Shown here one piece after another: positions 1-11,698 of a DNA stretch of 64,000 nucleotides; position 1 is the first letter of the stretch, and each line of letters opens with the position of its first letter. A program made the position numbers and the translations under genes. This stretch comes from Hypericum androsaemum (taxonomy: Eukaryota > Streptophyta > Magnoliopsida > Malpighiales > Hypericaceae): assembly GCA_963995505.1 (NCBI GenBank), contig OZ023197.1:9847827-9911826 (forward strand), written 5' to 3'. The notes beneath the pieces were generated by a model. That model worked only from the letters and a program-made list of their open reading frames with translations. It made no database searches and was not told the origin of the DNA.

Positions 1-755
1 TCTAACCGCAATATCACCCGTTGAGGGTGGTACCCTCTCCGAGGCAGCCCTTTCCGATCCGAATCGAGCTTCGTCTTGGTCAACAATATGTCGAACCTCT
101 ATCTTTATCGACCCCTCCTTATCAAGCTAATTTGATGCGGGGCAAAGGAAAAATTCATGGAATAGATGATTCATGCACCAAAGACAAAGAGACGTATTCA
201 TGTACCAAGCAAGGCGAAGAGGCATGACTAGATACATTTCATTAGAACCACATTGTTTCAATGTATTTATTTTAATGTTCTTTGGAATTATTGTTTTGGC
301 TATATATAGTGCTTATGTAAAACATTTCAAGTAAATTTGACTGATTAAATATGAAATTTGAGTATTGAGCATGTTTATCGAAGAACTTTGCTTCCGATAT
401 TTTACGAGATTAACGGAACATTGTTGGTTATCCTATCACACTTTCGGGTATTCTTAGAATTAACGAACTTGTGTTATTATTCACGTCTTGTTTTTGGTAT
501 CCATTTGAATCAACTTGACTCTATCCTTAATACGTTTCCGGTATTCTCAGTAAATCAATTGATCCGTGCGGCCCATCACATTCAAGATGCGTCATAATTA
601 GATTCAATAAAATTAATTATTGATTTAACTGAAGATATAAATTGACTTACATTATGTAAAATAAAATCACGGAACCAAGTTGTTCGGCTTATTCCCCCAC
701 CACTTCAGTCAATTTTATATGCTAACTGTCCACCAATCAACTTGTTCAACTTTCT
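1..755. other. Intergenic, no gene recognised
   Basis: AT-rich stretch with only short reading frames that show no family motif. It lies upstream of the first LRR receptor-kinase relic and could include its promoter, but I see no element that proves this. Confidence 0.4.
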
Positions 756-2171
756 GTGCCGAAGCAAATTGCTCGTCCAGGACCATCCACAATGTTCAAA
801 AGTCTTGATCTTCCCGGGAAACTAATTTCAGGATGTATATTTATAGCCGTCTTCAGTGCCATTAATCTCATTACCATAAACACTGAAACTTGTTCCATCT
901 ACCAAAGTTTCTTCTTATTACTTCCATCTATTTCCAAATGGTGCAATTGAGCTCCCTCGGAAATGAGACTGATTAGGCTTGCTCTGTTGCATTTCAGAGA
1001 AAGTGTAACCATTGATCCTCTGGGACTCCTAAACTCTTGGAATGACTCAGACCCTCACTGCAACTGGTATGGAGTCATTTGCAACAAGCCCCACCAAAGG
1101 GTGGCATCCTTGATCCTGCAAGGGGGAAGCTGTTGGGACCGATTTCACCCCACGTCGGAAACTTGAGCTTTCTGAGACACCTCAACCTCCGAAACAATAG
1201 CTTCCACGGTGCAATTCCTCAACAAGTTGGCAACTTGTTCTGCCTGCAATATCTATCGCTCGAGAACAACACGCTGGGAGGTGAAATACCTGTCAGCTTG
1301 ACCTCGTGCTCCAACCTTGAGAAGTTGAGTTTACAAGGGAACAACCTCACTGGTTGGATCCCGGCTGAGCTAGGTTCCTTGGTGAAGCTGCAGAAACTTG
1401 GACTTGACGCAAACAGCCTGACGGGAATGATTCCATCGTCTCTTGGCAACCTTACACCAGTACAAGTATTGTCATTGGGATATAATAAGCTGGTGGGAAA
1501 GATTCCAAGTGAGATGAGTAGACTACAAAACTTAACCTTTTTTCCAGTTGGTGCCAATAATCTTTCAGGAGTCATCCCTCCATTTCTATTCAACATCTCT
1601 TCAATTTAGGTCTTAACATTCACTGATAACAAATTTAATGGAGGGCTTCCTGACAAAGGCTTCAATCTTCCGAACCTCAGAGTAGCTGAATTCGGGGGGA
1701 ATCAACTCTCTGGTAAAATCCCTAGTTCATTAACTAATTCATCTCATCTGCAACAATTGGACATTCCTAGTAACAATTTTGTTGGACCAATTCCTTCTAA
1801 CATAGGAGATCTCTCCGGTTTAAGTCTTTTCAGCATAGGGAGCAATAATCTGGGAGGAAATTCAATGAGTGACCTTGATTTTTTAGCATCTTTAGCAAGT
1901 TGTAGAAAACTTGAATTGCTAAACATTGCTTATAACAATTTTGGAGGTTTATTCCCTGAATCCATAGCCAAATTTTCAACCAAACTCAGTGGGTTATATG
2001 CTACAGGCAATCAAATCTTTGGTAGAATTCCTCCTGCAGTAGAGAATCTCACTAGCTTAATTTCACTAAGCCTTGAGGATAACCTTTTTACGGGTGTGAT
2101 CCCCTCCAACATCGGAAAGTTGCAGAACCTGCAAGGACTAACCTTGGGCGGAAACAGGTTATCGGGTAGAA
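756..2171 (+). pseudogene. LRR receptor-like kinase relic, copy A (5' part only)
   Basis: Relic of a plasma-membrane leucine-rich-repeat receptor kinase, most like plant subfamily XII (EFR/FLS2/Xa21-type), which senses extracellular ligands. In order I see: a hydrophobic signal-peptide-like stretch (ISGCIFIAVFSAINLI, about 820-870); an LRR N-terminal cap with LALLHF and a CNWYGV(I)C motif (about 980-1090); then about ten LRRs of the NNLTGWIP / NLSGVIPP type (1,130-2,165). Breaks: a shift around 950-985 relative to copy B, another shift near 1,110-1,150, and an in-frame TAG at 1607-1609, after which the repeats continue in a readable frame. The coding sequence stops where a copia LTR begins, and no transmembrane or kinase part follows. 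The family is clear; the exact subfamily is inferred from similarity of plan. Confidence 0.85.
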
Positions 2172-2665
2172 TGTTAAAAATTAAACTTGATTTGTATTAG
2201 TGTAGAATTATCTAGATATAGTGAGTTATAGAATTACCTAGATTACTCTAGTTTATCTAGAATTTTCATGGTTGTATTAATATGTCTAAGAATTATCTAG
2301 ATAAGTTTCGAAGTCAAAGTTTTCTAGAAAAATCTAGGATATTATATAGTTGATATTTCTCTAGGGAATTATCTAAAAATATCTAGGATATTATGTAGTG
2401 AGTTGTAAAAGTTAATTCTCTAGGATTATCTAGAGAAATCCTAGTCGGTGCTAATTACCTATATATAGGTAATGTGGGCTAACAAATGGGAGTTGTAATT
2501 GGTGAGAAACAAAAAGTGAATAAGTAAGTCTTGTAAACAAAGTGTAGTGAGCCTTTGTAAACAAAGTTTCTGTAATAAAATTTACTACCTTCAGTGAGTT
2601 ACGAGAGCAAATTTACTACATCTTTCAAATCCTTTTAGCCTTTAATCTCAAATCAATTTCCAACA
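2172..2665 (+). repeat. Left LTR of the copia element
   Basis: Begins TGTTAAAA immediately after LRR coding sequence and ends CCAACA just before a tRNA-Met-type primer site. Very AT-rich, with repeated TCTAGAATTATCTAG-like words in its first 250 bp. No second LTR copy exists in the window, so the ends are set by the LRR junction and the primer site. Confidence 0.75.
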
Positions 2666-2668
2666 AAG

Positions 2669-2681
2669 TGCTATCAGAGCC
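2669..2681 (+). other. Primer binding site, initiator tRNA-Met type
   Basis: TGCTATCAGAGCC, one base off the common plant retrotransposon primer site TGGTATCAGAGCC. It lies 3 bp after the LTR end. Confidence 0.75.
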
Positions 2682-2689
2682 AAGTCCTA

Positions 2690-3656
2690 ATGGCTAGCGA
2701 CATGTTCTCCTTTCAAGTTGCTAGACTCACCAAAGACAACTATGAAAATTGGTCCATCTAAATGAAGTCATTTTTCGGCTCACAAGATGCGTGGGAAATT
2801 GTAGAGAAAGGTTATGTCGAACCGGAGGATGAAGCGGCACTTTTGTAAAACCAAAAGAAAGTGCTACGTGGCTCGAGAAAGAGAGACAAGAAAGTTCTCT
2901 ACCTCATCTATCAAGGTATGGATGAGTCATCGTTCGCGAAGATATCGAGGGCTGCTACCGCGAAGCAAGCATGGAAGATCTTGCAAAATTCTTTCAAAGG
3001 AGTTGATAAAGTGAAGAAGGTTCGATTACAAACTGTAAGAGGTGAGTTTGAATCTCTCTTTATGAAAGAGTCCGAATCAATATCGGATTACTTTTCAAGA
3101 GTGTTAGTTGTCGTCAATCAATTAAGAAGAAATGGTGAAGTCTTGGACGATAGTCGTGTGATCGAGAAAATACTACGATCACTTGTTCCAAAATTCTACT
3201 ACATCGTCGTTGTAATTGAAGAGTCAAAAGACCTCGAATCTATGACTGTGGATGAACTCAAGGAATTCTTGCAAGCCCATGAAGAAAGAACGAGAAAAAG
3301 AAAGCAAGAGGGGGCTGTAGAACAAGTTTTACAAGCTAAGCTCACTTTAAAAGAAAAAAGAGAGAGCTCTAGTAGTAACACTAGAGGAAGAGGACGTGGC
3401 TAATACAAGGGAAAAGGATGAGGCAAACCGAATGATGATGATCAAAGGGGTCAGAGGCCAAGCTCCACACGAGGACGTGGTAGAGGAAATTATTCATGGC
3501 GCAACTATAGGCCAAGGTATGAAAAATCTCAAATTGAATACTATAATTATCATAAGCTTGGTCATTATGCTTCAGAGTGTCAATTTTCTTCTAATAAAGT
3601 CGATGAGAAAACTAATTATGTTAGTCAAGAAAATCAAGATGATTAGACCTTGTTAG
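2690..3656 (+). pseudogene. copia gag relic
   Basis: Starts at an ATG 9 bp after the primer site (MASDMFSF). Gag forms the particle that packages the element's RNA. The UBN2-type gag core is readable ([11 protein letters not shown], then [13 protein letters not shown]), followed by an Arg-Gly-rich stretch and a degenerate zinc knuckle (YYNYHKLGHYASEC, first Cys replaced by Tyr). In-frame stops near 2,760 and 2,847 and a stop plus frame change near 3,402 break it. Confidence 0.8.
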
Positions 3657-3703
3657 TCATGAAGGAGAAGTTTGTGGAGCTTGATGAATAAGTTTTCGGC
3701 AAC

Positions 3704-6527
3704 GTGACATTCGGGAATGGCGTGAAAACTCCGGTGAGTGGTCTTGGCAAAATTTTGATTCGATTAAAAAATAAAAATCATCAGTTTATTTATGATGTTT
3801 ATTATGACCCTAATGTTAAAATAAATATATTAAGTATGGGACAACTCTTAGAAAAAGGTTACAGGATGAATATGGAGGACCTTAGCCTTTTCATAAGAGA
3901 TAACAAAGGAAAATTAATTGCCAAAGTGCCAATGACGGGAAATAGAATGTTCTATTTGAACATTCAAAATGACGTTGCGAGATGCTTGAGAGCTTGCGTG
4001 AAAGATTCTTCATAGCTTTGGCATCTTATGGACATCTCAATTTTGGAGGATTAAAATTACTGTCCAAACAAAAGATGGTAAAAGGTTTGCCAAGAATTGA
4101 CCACCCGAATTAGTTTTGTGACGGATGTTTGCTTGGGAAACACTTCAGAAAAATTTTTCCTAAGGAAACATTGACTAGAGCCACAAAGCCGCTGCAGTTG
4201 GTTCACACAGATGTTTGTGGACCTATAAAGCCAAGTTCTTATGGTAGAAATAACTATTTCCTAATATTCGTCGATGGTTTTAGTCAAAAAACTTGGGTTT
4301 ATTTCTCGAAACAAAAATAAGAAGTTTTCTCCAATTTTAAGAAATTTAAAACCCTTGTGGAGAAAGAAAGTGGCTTTGAAATTATGGCTATGAGATCGGA
4401 CAAAGGAGGCGAATTTACTTCAAAAGAGTTCGAGGCCTATTGTGAAGACAATGAAATATGTCGCCCTCTTACGATTCCATATACGCCACAACAAAATGGA
4501 GTTGCCGAAAGAAGAAACAGGACAATTCTCAATATGGCTCGGAGCATGTTGAAGATCAAGAAAGTGCCCAAGGTGTTTTGGGCAGAAGCAGTTGATTGTG
4601 CAGTTTATTTGATAAATCGATGTCCTATAAGAAGTGTGTGGAACATGACTCCTCTAGAAGCATGGAGTGGCGTGAAACCTGGTGTCTCACATCTGCGAGT
4701 ATTCAAAAGCATTGCATATGCACATGTGCCTAGTCAAATAAGATCGAAACTTGATGACTGGAGTGCCAAGTATATATTCATCGGTTATGACTCTCGATCT
4801 AAGGGATACACGTTGTACGATCCGATCAACCGTAAGGTCGTCTTAAGCAGAGATGTGGAGTTCGATGAAGAAGGCATCTGGGATTTTGGTGTTCAAGAAA
4901 AGGATTATAATTTTCTCTCTATCTTAGAATAAGAAGAATCATCGGAACCAGTTGCTCTAGCTACTTCACCACCTCCATCACCTCCAGCAGTGCCCCATAA
5001 TGATCCATCGTCATCAGATGAAAGCTCGAGCGAGAGGCCCTTACGGATGAGGAGTTTAAATGACATCTACAGAGATAATGTATCTCTCTTTTGTCTTTTT
5101 GCAGATAGTGATCCAATAACTTTCAAAGAAGCTATGGAAAGTGAAAGATGGAGAATGGCGATGGACGAAGAGATCGAGGCTATTGAAAAGAATAGTACCT
5201 GGGAGCTCACAAAACTTCCGAAGGGACAAAGAGAAATTGGAGTAAAGTGGGTGTATAAAGCTAAGAAAAATGCCAAAGGAGAAGTCAAAAAATACAAAGC
5301 AAGATTGGTTGTTAAAGGCTACAACCAAAGAGAAGGCACCGATTATAATGAGGTATTTGCTGCTGTTGCTCGTCTTAAAACTATTAGATTAATTATTTCT
5401 CTAGCTGCTCAAAATAGACATGGAGGTCAAGTCTGCCTTTTTAAATGGGCATCTTAAAGAAATAGTATACGTCGAGCAGCCGCCGGGGTATGAAGTCAAA
5501 AGACATGGAGATAAAGTCTTAAAGTTGAAAAAGGCTTTATATGGCCTAAAACAAGCACCGAGGGCGTGGTACAACAGAATTGACAAGTATTTCCAAGAAA
5601 ATGGTTTCAGTAAGTGTCTGCATGAACATGCTCTCTATGTGAAGATGAATGAAAAAGGAGATAAGTTGATCATCTGCCTATATGTGGATGATTTGATCTT
5701 CACCGGCAATAATCCGACAATGTTCGAAGAATTCAAGAAAGCGATGATGAATGAATTCAAGATGACGGATATCGGTCTTATGTCATATTATCTTGGGTTC
5801 GAAGTGAAACAACAGAATAGTGAGATATTTATATCTCAAGAAGGATATGCAAGAGAAATCATTAAGGGATTTAAAATGGATAAATGCAATCCAACAGTTA
5901 CTCCCATGGATCGATGGAGGCGAGAAGGTCAATCCAACTCTTTACAAGAGTCTCATTGGAAGCTTAAGATATTTAACTTGTACAAGGCCAGATATACTCT
6001 ATGGAGTTGGACTAGTCAGTCGTTATATGGAGGCACCTATGACTACTCACATGAAGGTTGCCAAGAGAATTTTGCGCTATATAAAAGGTACGCTTGATTT
6101 CGATCTATTTTACTCGTCGTCAGAAATGTATAAACTTGTTGGATATAGTGATAGCCATTGGGCCGGAGACCTGGTAGGAAGGAAAAGTACTACAGGATTC
6201 ATATTTTTCCTCGGAGATACGGGCTTCACTTGGAGTTCCAAGAAGCAACCAATCGTTACACTCTCCACCTGCGAAGCTGAGTACGTCGCAGCAGCATCGT
6301 GTGTCTGTCACGCGATATGGTTAAGGAGTTTGATGAAGGAGCTAAAAATGGAGCAGGAAGAACCGACTACGATATAAGTTGATAACAAGTCAGCAATAGC
6401 TTTAGCAAAGAATCCAGTATTCCACGACCGTAGCAAGCACATCGACACACGATATCATTTTATCAGAGAGTGCATATCAGAGAATAAGGTACAATTAAAA
6501 TACACGAAGTCTCAAGACCAAGTTGCA
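3704..6527 (+). pseudogene. copia pol relic (protease remnant, integrase, RT, RNase H)
   Basis: Polyprotein that would copy and insert the element. Visible parts: a protease remnant (VTFGNG) that lacks the part carrying the catalytic DTG; a pre-integrase zinc region (CDGCLLGK, about 4,120-4,140); the integrase core with HTD (about 4,205), RSDKGGEF (about 4,372) and NGVAERRNR (about 4,497); reverse transcriptase with GVKWVYKAK and the YVDD box (about 5,682); and RNase H with SDSHWAG and STCEAEY. Breaks include a stop at 4013-4015, a disrupted stretch to about 4,128, a stop near 4,320, stops around 4,932 and 5,457, a frame change near 5,900 and a stop at 6,377. Loss of the protease active site means it could not work alone even without the stops. 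Confidence 0.88.
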
Positions 6528-6529
6528 AT

Positions 6530-7660
6530 AAAGAAACATACATTTCCAAGAATTACGCAGGTAGGTTGAAAAATGTGATTTCTCAACCAAGACTCCTCTT
6601 TCTCAGGGGGTCGCGGAGCTATACAAGACCATCTCATGAAAAGTGTCACCCCACCATCAACTGTGAGTAAAGCTTCCTCAGTGACAAAAGTATCATACTT
6701 GGGCTCCCCCTTTTTGCCTTCATCATCTGCATCGCCGCACTCTTCCCGAGACTTGTTCACATTCATGACTTATTTTCGTGCCTTTTTACAGTCTATTCGT
6801 TGGTGGCCAAGTTCCCGCAATTATAACATATAATAACGCTACTACTTGCTCCCTCTAGATTAGGCTTGTCCATGCGACCCGTCGTTTAATTTGGAGCGAA
6901 TGCATTCCCTCCCCTGCTAGAGCCAATGCTTGCTTTGAAATTCGGAGGCCACACTAGCTACATCAAATAGGCTCACCATATCCTGAATATGGGCCATTAA
7001 TCCTCCTATATATTGGTCCTCCAACTCCTGAATATCATTGCGAGCAAGTAACTGATAAATGGTATATTGAATATGGGAAGGAAGGCTGCCCTCATATGCT
7101 TCTTCATCTTCTCCCAAGAAACAATCTGTGCTTTCCCCATCCTGTTCCAAGTCAACTTGAGTTACTGCCACCAAGCTGTTGCCCTTCCACGGAGTCGCAA
7201 TGCCACCAATTGCATAGACTTGTCATTGGGAACATCTTTGTACTCCAAGATCTTCTTGACCATGGACAGCTAATCCAGTAACTCCTCGGCCTGCATAATT
7301 CCTAAAACTCGGGTGTGTCAACCCTTATTTCAGAATCCTAGCAGCGGTCATCCTCGTCCATTGACAACCTCTTTCACGATGTCGCGGATGATCTCCATAA
7401 CCGGATTCCTTACTGGATATCGAATTCCAATCAAACTCCCCCATATCTACGCTTGGGTTCTCCTCTTGCCTCTGCCTGGCGTGTTGAGTCATTAACTCGC
7501 CCATCCTCACAGTTAGTTACTCAACCACCACATCCAACACGTTCCTATGCCTCCAAACGGATCTCGATCAAACGCCAGATCCTTTGGTCTAGGTCATCAC
7601 ATTCCAGAACGTCCTCCATTATTTCATTACGTGCTTGTCTCCCGCGCACCATCGTCACTC
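6530..7660 (-). pseudogene. Ty3/gypsy gag-protease relic
   Basis: Read on the minus strand from about 7,640 down to 6,530. An early gag part resembles DLDQRIWRLIEIRLEA (about 7,600). A retrotransposon gag core reads LRGRATAWWQ then SWEKMKKHMRAAFLP (about 7,200-7,080), then YQLLARNDIQE and YIGGLMAHIQD (about 7,040-6,980). A zinc-knuckle start (YNCGNL, about 6,825) and the junction to protease (ESWLRNHIFQ, about 6,570) follow. Frameshifts and stops break it into pieces. It ends exactly where the copia coding sequence ends, so one of the two truncations cut the other or both were joined by one deletion. The clade is not resolved. Confidence 0.75.
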
Positions 7661-8050
7661 CAAGCCCAAAAGGATCAATATTAAATTTCCCAAAACCTGA
7701 TTGGATCAAAATGCAACTTTACCCCTTGGCAGATTAGGAAATAGTCACTAATTTTTGCCAACTTTTCAATTAGGTCCAAATTCTCAATTCAGGACCCTAA
7801 TTCCAGAAAAGGGGAAAATCCAGAATCTTCAAACAAGGGGCGGTGGGCAAGGACGGGGGCGCGCGTCTGGGTTTTTCTTCCTTCGCAAAACCCGCTGGGT
7901 TCTCTTCTCCAAAGGGATCCATGTCTGTTGGATCTTGCGGTTAATGTTAAGAGGGGCCTAGAACCTGTACCTAATACATAACACAACTGCGGTTGATGTT
8001 AAGAGGGGACCTAGAACCACTCAAGGAGGCCTTTCGCAAAGATGGCAGGC
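7661..8050. other. Probable 5' leader or LTR remnant of the gypsy relic
   Basis: This stretch lies upstream of the gag relic on the minus strand, where a leader or LTR would be. It holds a direct repeat of about 29 bp (CGGTTAATGTTAAGAGGGGCC-type at 7,938-7,966 and 7,989-8,018). I could not identify LTR ends or a primer site. Confidence 0.3.
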
Positions 8051-9417
8051 ACAAATGGATAAATGGTCCAATTTTTTTGTCAAAAACGTTTGATCTAATG
8101 ATATAAGGCGCGCAAACATGAATTGACAAAAATTTAATATTCAATTAGTATCGTATACATTTCAAATGAAACAATTAGCAGCCTCATGACACTTCATCAT
8201 CTTTGATATACATATATGCCACATCAACCTCGACTTGCTATGGTTCCACATCACCTATTTTTGTTTTTTAGTTACTATTTTTTTTACAAATCAAATATAA
8301 AAGATAAAACTCCTAAAACTAAAACCCGTGTGCAACCCCTAACCTCCATCTTCCATCGCCGCCACAATCTATCTCTGCCTGCTGAGAAATCTCGAAGATC
8401 GGCTCATTAACATCAAGGTGTTAATTCTTCTGGTCAGATTTAAGAAAAGTGATGTTGTGGAGCCATAAAAGGATGATTCGGCGTATATGTGTATGCCATC
8501 CTTATTTTTTCGGTAGTAATCAACTTTGTCACAAGCAAGTACGGCCAATGCGAGTATTATTAGTACTAGCACAGTCAACACGCATTTTTTTAATATTCTA
8601 AGGTCAAGATAAATATGTAACTAATCCATTAATTAAATTTGTTAACTTGTAATTATAATAAAATGTCTACCTTTTAAGAAAATGCGAGGAAATGTCCATT
8701 TTATTTGTTATTTTTTCTTATTAATGTCAATTAGGATATCTCTAACTTCCTATGCCTGTATACTGAAAACTATGGTTTTCGTTGCATTCGCAATAAAATT
8801 TGAGTTCTAACTGAAGTTGGTTAAGTTAGTGTGATTCGTTCAACGTATACAATAGCTTAAATTTGACGTCTTTTAAATTGCAAACCCTACTCTCTTAAAA
8901 AATCTGAAAATAAAAGCTCTACTCTCTTAGCTAAAATAGCTTCTATAATCTCTCTTGTATATATAGAGAAACTCAGTGTTTAATAAGGTTAAGCATTACC
9001 TTTTCATTATCTTTGTTTCTTCAGATATGTTCTTATCTCGTTATCGTCTTGATGTAATTTCCGGTGTAACTACCCTTGGAATTTTTTTTAAGAGTAATAA
9101 AATTTTACTTATCAAAAAAATTGCTTCAGCGGTTCTTGTGCACTTCAAATATCATTTTTGAACTTATCAAAAAAAGTTCTTCTCGTTTTGAAGTTCAAAA
9201 TTTGAACTATCGCAGTGTGCTTAAAATCCTAGCTTCACTAGACAAAAAATCTGTTTCAAAATGGCTTCTTAGTTCGATTTTACAAATGTCATATATATGT
9301 TAAACAATTTCAGATTTGAGTTGGTTGTATCGTGGACGACTCAAAAACATAGTGGACGACTTAATTGTTTCTTTCTTTCCGACTACGAAGTTGGTCGTGG
9401 TTATGCTGATAGTGGTA
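8051..9417. other. AT-rich intergenic, nothing recognised
   Basis: Long A/T runs and short reading frames with no family motif. No gene, RNA or element end recognised. Confidence 0.4.
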
Positions 9418-10598
9418 GGGTCATATTCTGGGATTAAGGCCGACATAGTGGACTGAAAATGACTGCAGTACCTCCAGTTTGGACTAAGTTTAGCCCATCC
9501 AACCTTTTTAGATAATTAAAATCATGTGATAATCCAAAAAGAATTGTTATTTTTAGATGAAATTATGCTAATTATATAAATTGAATATAATGTAGTGTTC
9601 TTTTTTGTGTACAAATATAAAGTAATCGAGATGGGGGAAGAAGTTTTATTGTTTGGATTCATTGTTAATCTGTTAAGTTGGATGAGGTGAGTGGGGCCGA
9701 CTTATTTTTTAGGATTTTTTTGTTGTGGTGGTTGGATTTCTTTTACGAGGATGAGCTTACTATGTTTATGGTGATTTTGAGGTTTTAAAATGATGAAAAG
9801 ATATTTTGGTATTCTCATGTGTCATTTGGAAAGAAAATTAATCTAAAAGATTAATGGATTTGATTTCTCAAAATTCAGAATTTAATTAATTAATTAATTT
9901 TTTGAAAGGTGGTTTAATTAGTTAATGCTAGACCCCTTGAGTTAATGCCACATTCTGGGATTAAGGCAGACATAGTGGACTGAAAATTACTGCAATACCT
10001 CCATTTTGGACTAAGTTTAGCCCATCCAACCTTTTTAGATAATTAAAATCATGTGATAATCCATGATAGAAAAGAGTTGTTATTTTTAGATGTACTTAGT
10101 GCTAAATATATAAATTGAATATAATGTAGTTGTCTTTTTTGTGGCATATATTTTTTCTATGGTATTTGAATGAAAATTATTTCATGGTGGTTGATAGTAG
10201 TGATTTTATTTTCTTGTTAGAGATTTTGCACAAAAGTAAAGTAATTGAGATGGGAGAAGGAGTTTTATTGTTTGAATTCATAGTTAATCTATTAAGTTGG
10301 ATGAGGTGAGTGGGGCAGACTTATTTTTTAGGATTTTTTTGTTGTGGTGGGTGGATTTCTTTTACGAGGATGAAAATCACTACTTTTGTTGTGGTGGGCA
10401 TACTTAATATGTTTATGGTGATTTTGGAGATTTGTAATGATGAAAATATATTTTGGTACTCTCATGTGTCATTTGGAAAGAAAATTAATCTAAGAGATTA
10501 ACGGATTCAATTTTTCAAAATTTAGGATTTAATTAATTAAATTTTTTTTGAAAGGTGGTTTAATTAATTAAATGCTAGACCCCTTGAGTTGTTTTCCC
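9418..10598 (+). repeat. Tandem direct duplication, about 0.53 and 0.65 kb
   Basis: The sequence from CATATTCTGGGATTAAGGC to ATGCTAGACCCCTTGAG (9,418-9,950) is repeated from about 9,951 to 10,598. Shared blocks include GACTAAGTTTAGCCCATCC, TGGATGAGGTGAGTGGGGC and CTCATGTGTCATTTGG. The second copy has an extra block of about 100 bp (10,140-10,235) and a second small insertion near 10,373-10,400. Part of the start recurs once more at about 10,655. No coding content is seen. Confidence 0.75.
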
Positions 10599-11099
10599 CT
10601 CTTCTCTTTCTTACCAATTACAAAGTTCGTGGTGGTGATGCCGATAGTTGTAGGCTCCCATTCTGGAATTAAGGCTTAAATCGTGGACCAAAAGTGACCG
10701 CCAAAATGTCATTTTTTTAGGGGTGAGCCAAAATGTCCATTTTGGAACTAAAAAAAAAGGAACTAAAGTTGAAACCTAGGATTCTTCCGGTTTCCTGGTT
10801 TATGACTAGAGGTTCTTCAAACAAAACAATATATATAATCAATTATATTTAGTATTAAAATGTCAAATAATTATAAGTATAATTTTATTTTATTGCAAAA
10901 TTTATAACTGACAAGTATTAAAATTATAGTTTAATTACTTCTAAATTTAAAATTATATATTTCAAAATTTTCTTTTGAAGTTTTGTGTGAACGTTGTTCA
11001 AATTAACATATGTCAAATATAATTAAGCAATATTGAAACCTAGAGAATACACACAAACAGATTAAATCGAAAAGTACAACACGTAGAAAAGGGACTAAA
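10599..11099. other. AT-rich intergenic, nothing recognised
   Basis: Holds the third partial copy of the CATTCTGG(G/A)ATTAAGGC motif near 10,660. Otherwise A/T-rich sequence without a recognised feature, leading into LRR-kinase copy B. Confidence 0.35.
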
Positions 11100-11377
11100 G
11101 TACTCTTCTAGACAATATTTATAGCTGTCTTCGGTGTCATTAACCTCATTACTATCAACACTTAAACTTGCTCAATCAACCAAACTCTCTTCTGATCCCT
11201 ATGAAGTTGTGTACTAGAATTAGCTTATGTTCATCTCAGCTACTACATGTGGTTCTTATTAGTTCTCACAGACGGTGCAATTGAGCTCCCTCGGAAATGA
11301 GACTGATAGACTCGCTCTGTTGCATTTCAAAGAAAGTATAACCACTGCAAATGGTATGGAGTCACTTGCAACAAGCG
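11100..11377 (+). pseudogene. LRR receptor-like kinase relic, copy B, 5' part
   Basis: Matches the start of copy A: a signal-peptide-like stretch (TIFIAVFGVINLITIN-like, about 11,120-11,160), then GNETDRLALLHFKESIT, then KWYGVTCNK. About 40 bp between ESIT and the CxWYGV motif have been lost compared with copy A. The reading continues at 16,355 on the far side of a gypsy insertion. Confidence 0.8.
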
Positions 11378-11679
11378 TGATGTAGAACCAATTTAGATCG
11401 TTAACGCACGATCGGACGAAGGAGACAAAGAGGATTGATTTCGTTCAATCAGACGAGGGGTAAGTCAAGGAGACAAACTGGTGGATAACTATCGGAAAAA
11501 TTATTCTGTTATTTCTCAATGGATGTTAACACTGTGGCAGGGAAATCCCCTGATAAAAGAGTAGAATAGGAAAAGCCTTTATTCTAGAACACAGAATAAT
11601 AAAGACCGGAAGTAAATGGGAAAGGGAAGAGGTGGTTTCTAGATGATGACACGTAACTGCATGCAGGTGCACCGCATCA
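11378..11679 (-). repeat. LTR of the gypsy element (3' LTR)
   Basis: Begins TGATGTAGAACC and ends GCACCGCATCA, so the ends form the 5-bp inverted repeat TGATG/CATCA. It matches 16,053-16,354 at all but three positions (near 11,493, 11,551 and 11,625). Confidence 0.95.
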
Positions 11680-11692
11680 TTCCCTTCCTCTT
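11680..11692 (-). other. Polypurine tract of the gypsy element
   Basis: On the minus strand this reads AAGAGGAAGGGAA, directly before the 3' LTR, between the polyprotein stop and the LTR. Confidence 0.75.
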
Positions 11693-11698
11693 GGAAAG

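Larger units (their letters stand above)
2172..6527 (+). mobile_element. Ty1/copia retrotransposon, 3'-truncated
   Basis: Order is LTR, tRNA-Met primer site, gag, protease remnant, integrase, reverse transcriptase, RNase H. That integrase-before-RT order defines copia. The element sits inside LRR-kinase copy A. It has a left LTR but no right LTR: coding similarity stops abruptly after the RNase H tail (QDQVAI) near 6,527 and a minus-strand gypsy relic begins. Several stop codons and frame changes break the polyprotein, so the copy is dead. No target duplication can be checked because the right end is missing. Confidence 0.9.
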
